From: Sutterella sp. | GTDB lineage: Bacteria > Pseudomonadota > Gammaproteobacteria > Burkholderiales > Burkholderiaceae_F | Reading direction: 5' to 3' | Assembly (NCBI GenBank): GCA_019418235.1 | Contig: DYCH01000076.1 | Span: 1 to 19,853 of the forward strand | DNA: 19,853 nt | Shown here: positions 15,337 to 19,853 of the stretch, one piece after another | Position numbering within the stretch: position 1 is the first letter of the stretch | How the letters are laid out: each line of letters starts with the position of its first letter | Translations under genes and position numbers: made by a program | The notes under the pieces: model-generated | What the model was told of the DNA's origin: nothing | The model's database searches: none | The model's input: only the letters and a program-made list of their open reading frames with translations

Positions 15337-17351
15337 TTAAAAACCTGCGCTTTCACGGCAGAGACCACCGCATCACAAAGCGTCTTTAACTCGTCATCCG
15401 TTACCGTAAAGGCTGGCATCAAATAAATGAGATGCCCAAAGGGACGTACCCAAACACCGTGCTCCACAAAATAAGCCGTGAGCGCTCTTGTGTTGACCGC
15501 ACCGTCGAGTTCCACGACACCAATTGCCCCCAAAACACGAATGTCCTTAACCCCGGCTTCTGAGCGCACAACTTCCAAGCGTTCCATTAAAACGCTTTCA
15601 ATATGGGCGACCTTTTCTTTCCAAGGCATTTCATTGAAAAGATCAAGACTCGCGCAAGCCGTGGCACAAGCCAAGGGATTGGCCATAAAAGTGGGGCCAT
15701 GCATAAAGGCGCCCCCCGTTTCACTGTCGGTGCGCGAAATGGTTTGGGCAACATCGCTTGATGTTAGTGTTGCCGATAACGTTAGCATTCCGCCCGTCAG
15801 CCCCTTGCCGATGCACATAATGTCAGGTTGAACATCTGCCCATTCACAGGCAAACGTTTTACCGGTACGACCAAAGCCCGTTGCAATTTCATCCAAAATC
15901 AAAAGAACGCCGTATTGGTCACACAATGCTCGGATGCCCTTTAAATAGTCTGGGTGATAGAACCACATGCCTCCGGCCCCTTGAACGATCGGTTCAAGAA
16001 CGACGGCAGCGATTTCGTGAGAACGTTCTTTAAGAATCGCTTTAATTGCCTCTAAAGATTCGGGGCTAAACGTTTCATCGAACGCACAGTCTGGTCGCGG
16101 TGCAAAGATTTGTTCATGCAAAATGCCTCTAAACAAAGAGTGCATTCCTTCCACGGGATCACAGACTTGCATAGCGCCTTGTGTATCGCCGTGATAACCG
16201 CCACGAGGCGTCAAGAAAAAGGTTTTCTCCGTCTTACCCAACGCACGCCAATATTGAACTGCCATCTTAAGGGCCACTTCAATCGCCACAGACCCCGAAT
16301 CTGCATAAAAGATGTGTTGTAAGTTTTGAGGAACGAGCTTTAAAAGCTTTTGCCCCAAACGAATCGCAGGTTCATGCGTGAGGCCCCCGAACATCACATG
16401 AGACAATTGCCCCGCTTGGTGCTGAAGCGCATTGATTAATCGAGGATGCGAGTAGCCGTGCATCGTGCACCACCAAGATGATGTCCCGTCAATCAAAGTG
16501 CGACCGTCCTTTAACGTGAGCGTTCGTCCCGACGCACTTTTAACGCATTGCACGGGTAAAGGATTCGTAGTTGACGTGTACGGATGCCAGAGATGGTCGC
16601 GGTCAAAAGCCATTAATTCATCAAGATCGTTCGATTGATTGGGATATAAAGCCTGGATAACCGGCTCGAGCAATGCATCGTCCATTTGACCGTCGGCTTG
16701 GTAAGAAATTGTGGCTAAGAGTGGCACATCCGTGCGCTCACCCAAGGCTTTAAGAGACCTCTCATTGTTTTTCAAGAATCGCTTTTGGTTTTCGACATCG
16801 TCGCCGGCACCCGCATCCAAATCGGTTTCAGGGCGTACACGGTTAAGCACCATACCGATGACGGGGACGCCTCGATTTTTTAGCGCCTCAAGACTTAAGG
16901 CGGCATGATTTAAACACCCCAATTTATTACCAACCACTAAAAGCGTCGGCAACTGCATCCTTTGCATGAAGTCAAGCATGGTTTCTTCAGAATTCAAAGG
17001 AACAAATAGGCCACCTGCCCCTTCCACTAAAAAGGCGTCGGTATCAATCGTCTGAGTGGTAAGGCTTTGCATTAAAGCGTCAATTGTTAAAGTCTCGCCC
17101 GAGAGCTCTGCGGCCAAGTCAGGCGAACAGGCGGGTTCGTAAGCTTTTAAAACTAGGGCTTTTGCGCCCGTTTGAAGGTACTCGGAGACGTCCGGCGCCA
17201 TCAAACCTTGTGCGTTTTTCACACAACCGGTTTGAACGGGTTTAATGGCCGTAACGGTTTTCTGATGCTTTAAAAGTCGTTTTAAAAGTGCAACGGTGAC
17301 TGACGTTTTGCCGACATCGGTATCGGTTCCCGTAATGAATAAACCTCGCAT
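15333..17351 (-). CDS. bioDA: Fused dethiobiotin synthetase / DAPA aminotransferase
   Basis: A 672-aa bifunctional cytosolic enzyme for two consecutive biotin steps: KAPA to DAPA (BioA) and DAPA to dethiobiotin (BioD). BioD is residues 1 to about 238: P-loop GTDTDVGKT (K15), K37 in TAIKPVQTG, EGAGGLFVPL (110-119) and GNKLGCLNHA. BioA is about 245-672: WHPYTS, DGTSSWWCTMHGY (289-300), DSGSVAIEVALK, GGYHGDTQGAM, LDEIATGFGRTG (PLP-ring Asp D487) and IGKGLTGG with the PLP lysine K516. Spacing D487 to K516 equals that of E. coli BioA. The order is BioD then BioA, the same idea as the plant BIO3-BIO1 fusion, which is known in some bacteria too. Both active sites look intact. An inverted repeat lies upstream at 17422-17442. 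The symporter gene follows with a 4-nt overlap. Confidence 0.95.
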   Translation of the reverse strand: MRGLFITGTDTDVGKTSVTVALLKRLLKHQKTVTAIKPVQTGCVKNAQGLMAPDVSEYLQTGAKALVLKAYEPACSPDLAAELSGETLTIDALMQSLTTQTIDTDAFLVEGAGGLFVPLNSEETMLDFMQRMQLPTLLVVGNKLGCLNHAALSLEALKNRGVPVIGMVLNRVRPETDLDAGAGDDVENQKRFLKNNERSLKALGERTDVPLLATISYQADGQMDDALLEPVIQALYPNQSNDLDELMAFDRDHLWHPYTSTTNPLPVQCVKSASGRTLTLKDGRTLIDGTSSWWCTMHGYSHPRLINALQHQAGQLSHVMFGGLTHEPAIRLGQKLLKLVPQNLQHIFYADSGSVAIEVALKMAVQYWRALGKTEKTFFLTPRGGYHGDTQGAMQVCDPVEGMHSLFRGILHEQIFAPRPDCAFDETFSPESLEAIKAILKERSHEIAAVVLEPIVQGAGGMWFYHPDYLKGIRALCDQYGVLLILDEIATGFGRTGKTFACEWADVQPDIMCIGKGLTGGMLTLSATLTSSDVAQTISRTDSETGGAFMHGPTFMANPLACATACASLDLFNEMPWKEKVAHIESVLMERLEVVRSEAGVKDIRVLGAIGVVELDGAVNTRALTAYFVEHGVWVRPFGHLIYLMPAFTVTDDELKTLCDAVVSAVKAQVFK

Positions 17352-17421
17352 CTTTTCTTACCTTTCACCATGAAATTCTTGATGGGCAGTAGTTTGCCAC
17401 AGAACGTCCTCTTTCTCGAAC

Positions 17422-17442
17422 TTTGTTATCTTCTCTAACAAA
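17422..17442. promoter_or_regulatory. Inverted repeat upstream of bioDA
   Basis: TTTGTTA (17422-17428) and TAACAAA (17436-17442) are perfect inverted arms with a 7-nt spacer, in the divergent gap between bioDA and the lipoprotein gene. It does not match the usual BirA box (TTGTAAACC with a 14-15 nt spacer), although TTGT/ACAA ends are shared. A possible operator for either gene. Confidence 0.4.
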
Positions 17443-17528
17443 TCCAAACAGGTTCTCGGTGTTCACGTTGATAGAATGAAATGACATCAACAACAATCCA
17501 TGGTCGAGTCGACCGAAGGAGCAAAAAC

Positions 17529-17876
17529 ATGAAAAAACTTACAACCCTAGCCCTTATTGCCGGTACGGTCGGCCTCTTAGTGGCCTGTACGAGTGACACG
17601 GAACCTTCCGAGAGCACCTGCAAAATCGATCACATTCAAGACGTCGCTAAAACACAAGGCCTTGATAAAGCCATGACGTTGAGCCAAGCCTGTATCACCA
17701 AGGGCTACCAAGACAGCATGGAATGGTTGCAAGACCGAAAGGACGAAGCTCAAGACGTCACTGAAGACCTGAAGGATAAAGGTGAAGAGCTCAAAGATAA
17801 GGGCGTAGAGCTCAAAGACAAAGTTGTTGATTTCTCAAAAGAAACCGTCGAAAAAGGCAAGAATCTCATGCAATAA
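17529..17876 (+). CDS. Small lipoprotein with amphipathic heptad repeats
   Basis: A 115-aa predicted lipoprotein. Signal peptide MKKLTTLALIAGTVGLLVAC ends in the lipobox LVAC, so Cys20 would be lipidated; the following Thr-Ser suggests outer-membrane sorting by the usual +2 rule. The mature part has two more Cys (C31, C55) that could form a disulfide, then a charged helical tail with three 7-residue repeats of the form E(D/E)LKDKG at residues 79-99, coded by three 21-bp repeats at 17763-17825. I chose ATG 17529 because AAGGAG lies 7 nt before it and the signal peptide starts there; a start at 17481 would add 16 residues. No family recognised; possibly an envelope stress or YtxH-like protein. 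A terminator follows. Confidence 0.7.
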   Translation: MKKLTTLALIAGTVGLLVACTSDTEPSESTCKIDHIQDVAKTQGLDKAMTLSQACITKGYQDSMEWLQDRKDEAQDVTEDLKDKGEELKDKGVELKDKVVDFSKETVEKGKNLMQ

Positions 17877-17892
17877 TGAGTCCCCTCATTTG

Positions 17893-17927
17893 AAAAGCCC
17901 GACAAGCCAAAAAGCTGTCGGGCTTTT
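17893..17927. terminator. Bidirectional terminator between the lipoprotein and umuD genes
   Basis: AAAAGCCCGACA (17893-17904) pairs perfectly with TGTCGGGCTTTT (17916-17927), with TTTTGTTTATT on the plus strand and the A run acting as a T run on the minus strand. It serves both convergent genes. Confidence 0.85.
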
Positions 17928-17929
17928 GT

Positions 17930-18574
17930 TTATTTGCCGAGTGATTTAATCACGTGTCTCACCACCCCAAAGCAAATCCACTCATCATTTTCATCGGGAT
18001 AAATGTCAGTGTAAAGCGGTGAGTGACTTTCGGGGCGTAAATACACTTGCCCTTTAGCATTCTTTAATAAGCGTTTCACAGTGAATTCATTATTGACTTG
18101 CATGATCACAATGTCGCCCATACGCTCTTCGCGGCTGCGATCGACCACCAATAAGTCACCTTCATCAATGCCGGCTTCCACCATGGATTCGCCTCGAGCT
18201 CGTAGAACAAAAGTGGATGCTTCATTGTCAATGAGCAATTCATTGAAATCGATCCCTTTGTCTTTGTATTGTTCAGCAGGAGACGGAAATCCAGCTTGTA
18301 CCGGAGAAAATCCCATCGGGACAGAAGTAGAACTTGTAATTTCAACTGGTACAAATTCATTGCGATCGTACCCATCAATCATTTCATTGTTGGCAACCGA
18401 GGGATTGGTTAAGAGACTTCTAAACCAATGATTTCCGCCTTGTTGCTTAAAGACTTCGTATTGCTCTGCGCTGACTCGAACCTGAATCTTGGTTTCCATG
18501 GTTTTCTCACCTATGGGTTTAGCTCCGGCACCGATTCGAGCTCCACCGCGTCCTTTTTTCTTTTGATCTGGCAT
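17930..18574 (-). CDS. umuD: UmuD-like protein with long DNA-binding-like N-terminus
   Basis: A 214-aa member of the LexA/UmuD self-cleaving family, subunit of translesion polymerase V. The C-terminal part matches UmuD: cleavage site QAGFPSPAEQY, predicted cut A94|G95 (E. coli UmuD cuts C24|G25), nucleophile S130 in RGESMVEAG and general base K167 in FTVKRLL. Ser-Lys spacing is 37 as in E. coli UmuD (S60, K97). But the part before the cleavage site is 94 residues rather than 24. It begins with a basic glycine-rich segment GRGGARIGAGAK (8-19) and continues with KIQVRVSAEQYEVFKQQGG (29-47) plus NHWFRSLL, a beta-strand then two helices that looks like a ribbon-helix-helix fold. So it may bind DNA as well as form pol V. 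umuC is divergent, 60 bp away, instead of downstream. Confidence 0.88.
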   Translation of the reverse strand: MPDQKKKGRGGARIGAGAKPIGEKTMETKIQVRVSAEQYEVFKQQGGNHWFRSLLTNPSVANNEMIDGYDRNEFVPVEITSSTSVPMGFSPVQAGFPSPAEQYKDKGIDFNELLIDNEASTFVLRARGESMVEAGIDEGDLLVVDRSREERMGDIVIMQVNNEFTVKRLLKNAKGQVYLRPESHSPLYTDIYPDENDEWICFGVVRHVIKSLGK

Positions 18575-18634
18575 TTCTTTTCACTATTTTGATTATGTAT
18601 ACTTATTCTAATTTAATCAGAAGAAAAAATCATT
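18575..18634. promoter_or_regulatory. Divergent umuD/umuC control region
   Basis: These 60 bp must hold both promoters. A TATACT (18598-18603) is a likely umuC -10. A GTATAC palindrome is at 18597-18602 and TGATTA (18590-18595) with TAATCA (18614-18619) forms a wider inverted repeat. No CTGT-N8-ACAG SOS box, the usual gamma/betaproteobacterial LexA site, is present. Ribosome binding sites on both sides are weak (AGAAG for umuC, GAAAAGA for umuD). Confidence 0.5.
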
Positions 18635-19853
18635 ATGTACGCATTAATTGATGGCAATACCTTTTACGCTTCTTGTGAGCGCGTCTTTCAACCCAAACTC
18701 AACGGTCGTCCCGTTGTTGTTTTAAGTAACAATGACGGCTGCATTGTGACGTTGACAAAAGAAGCAAAAGCACTGGGACTAAAGCGAGGAACGCCACTAT
18801 TTAAAGTGAAAGACATTGTTGAAAAGCACCGTGTCGAAGTCTTTTCCAGCAACTACGAACTCTATGGCGATATGTCTTCTCGCATGATGAACACCATCGC
18901 TTCTTTAGTGCCTTCCGTGGAAATCTATTCCATTGATGAGTGTTTTGCCGATTTAACCGGTTTGACTGATCTGACCGAGTTGGGATACAGCATTCGACGG
19001 CGTGTTTTGAAATGGGTAGGGATTCCGACGTGCGTTGGGATTGGGCCAACAAAGACGTTGGCAAAACTTTGCAACCACATTGCAAAAACCTATCCCTCCC
19101 TTCAAGGCGTTTTCAATTGGGACGATTTAACGCCTGAGCGACAAACAAAAGCCTTGGCCAGCATTCAAGTGGGAGAAATCTGGGGAGTCGGTCGACAACT
19201 TTCGATGCACTTGGCGCAAATGGGGATTATTACTGCGCTGGATTTAAGAGAGATGGACTCTCAACTTTTGAGGAAACATTTCGGAGTGACGCTTTTGCGA
19301 ACGCAACAAGAATTGCGAGGTGTACCGTGTATTGAACTTGAGATTGCACCGGATAATCGCCAGCAAATTTGCTGTTCGCGATCTTTTGGAAAGTCTTGCA
19401 AAGAGTTTGCCGGCATCATGAGCGCACTCGCCGAACATATTGATGAAGCCGCAAGGCGCCTCAGAGAACAAAAATCCAAAGCTTATTGCCTGACGGTCAT
19501 TGTGTATTCCGATCGTTTTCGTACCGATCAACCGCAACACATTATTGAGAAGACCGTTCGGCTGAAGTACCCGACAACGGATATATTGCTTTTGAATCAA
19601 TTGGCGCATTTGATCGTCAGTCACGCGTTTCGTGCGGGGATCGGGTATAAAAAGGCCGGGGTTATTTTGTCGGAATTGGTCGATGAAGAGGAAGAATTCT
19701 GTGTTGACCTTTTCGATCAACCGCCAGCGAATACCGAAAAGCGACAAAAATTGATGAAAGTGATGGATCAGTTGCAAATGCTCTATGGCAGAAATACGCT
19801 TCGCACGGGACTGACGGCGTGGTCGGAAAGCGCCAATATGAAAAGAGAACACT
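18635..19853 (+). CDS. umuC: DNA polymerase V catalytic subunit UmuC (3' end outside window)
   Basis: Y-family translesion polymerase that copies over damaged DNA together with cleaved UmuD. The window shows 406 codons without a stop; E. coli UmuC has 422, so only the end is missing. Visible: catalytic D6 in ALIDGNTFYASCE, the VVVLSNNDGCIV finger region, YSIDECFADL with catalytic D101 and E102, GIGPTKTLAKLCNHIAK, the VGEIWGVGRQL helix-hairpin-helix, and the C-terminal little-finger region with FCVDLF, a likely beta-clamp binding motif. All catalytic residues are present. It is divergent from umuD, which is unusual, since they are normally one operon with umuD first. The weak AGAAG in the leader suggests low basal translation. 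Confidence 0.93.
   Translation, partial: MYALIDGNTFYASCERVFQPKLNGRPVVVLSNNDGCIVTLTKEAKALGLKRGTPLFKVKDIVEKHRVEVFSSNYELYGDMSSRMMNTIASLVPSVEIYSIDECFADLTGLTDLTELGYSIRRRVLKWVGIPTCVGIGPTKTLAKLCNHIAKTYPSLQGVFNWDDLTPERQTKALASIQVGEIWGVGRQLSMHLAQMGIITALDLREMDSQLLRKHFGVTLLRTQQELRGVPCIELEIAPDNRQQICCSRSFGKSCKEFAGIMSALAEHIDEAARRLREQKSKAYCLTVIVYSDRFRTDQPQHIIEKTVRLKYPTTDILLLNQLAHLIVSHAFRAGIGYKKAGVILSELVDEEEEFCVDLFDQPPANTEKRQKLMKVMDQLQMLYGRNTLRTGLTAWSESANMKREH

Noticed and set aside
19244..19852. 202-codon minus-strand frame at the window end
   Set aside because: Antisense to umuC, whose plus-strand frame carries all polymerase motifs without a stop.
1..19853. CRISPR array, rRNA, insertion sequence or origin of replication
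   Set aside because: I saw no regularly spaced repeats, no rRNA sequence, no transposase or integrase, and no DnaA box cluster in the window.

Overview
The window looks like the chromosome of a low-to-mid GC betaproteobacterium. A Sutterellaceae-like gut Burkholderiales is my best guess, from the Burkholderiales-type malate dehydrogenase, the PutP, PepT and RmuC types, and the mix of ordinary metabolic genes with scattered AT-rich accessory genes. The assignment comes from protein resemblance only and is uncertain below class level.

Layout: (1) 1-4081, plus strand: malate dehydrogenase overlapping a PIN-domain gene by 4 nt, then an amidase followed 2 nt later by leuB and a terminator. (2) 4129-5581, minus strand: rmuC followed by a 31-codon single-helix membrane protein gene that uses a ribosome binding site inside the end of rmuC. 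(3) 5681-5855: tRNA-Ser(UGA) with promoter, encoded CCA and terminator. (4) 5988-8859: an accessory-looking stretch with an AAA+ ATPase/DUF234-type nuclease on the minus strand, a 379-nt noncoding region rich in palindromes and repeats, a YjdM (PhnA-like) zinc-ribbon protein on the plus strand, and a Fic-family protein lacking the catalytic His. (5) 9068-12286: pepT, convergent with a PD-(D/E)XK nuclease plus DUF2075-type helicase fusion, a candidate solo defence gene. (6) 12490-17351: putP, convergent with a two-gene operon made of a fused bioD-bioA and a translationally coupled sodium:solute symporter. (7) 17529-19853: a small lipoprotein, then a UmuD with a long DNA-binding-like N-terminal extension, divergent from umuC (pol V), which runs off the window end.

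How genes work together: bioDA plus the coupled symporter suggests uptake linked to biotin synthesis. umuD and umuC encode an error-prone polymerase, and the unusual N-terminus of UmuD and the head-to-head layout suggest that UmuD may also repress the shared promoter region. The ATPase gene has two adjoining TTTACC-N2-GGTAAA-type operators just before its start, so it is probably tightly repressed, perhaps by its own product. The strongest candidates for something undescribed are the UmuD-repressor hybrid, the biotin-linked symporter, the small RmuC-linked membrane protein and the ATPase operator region.
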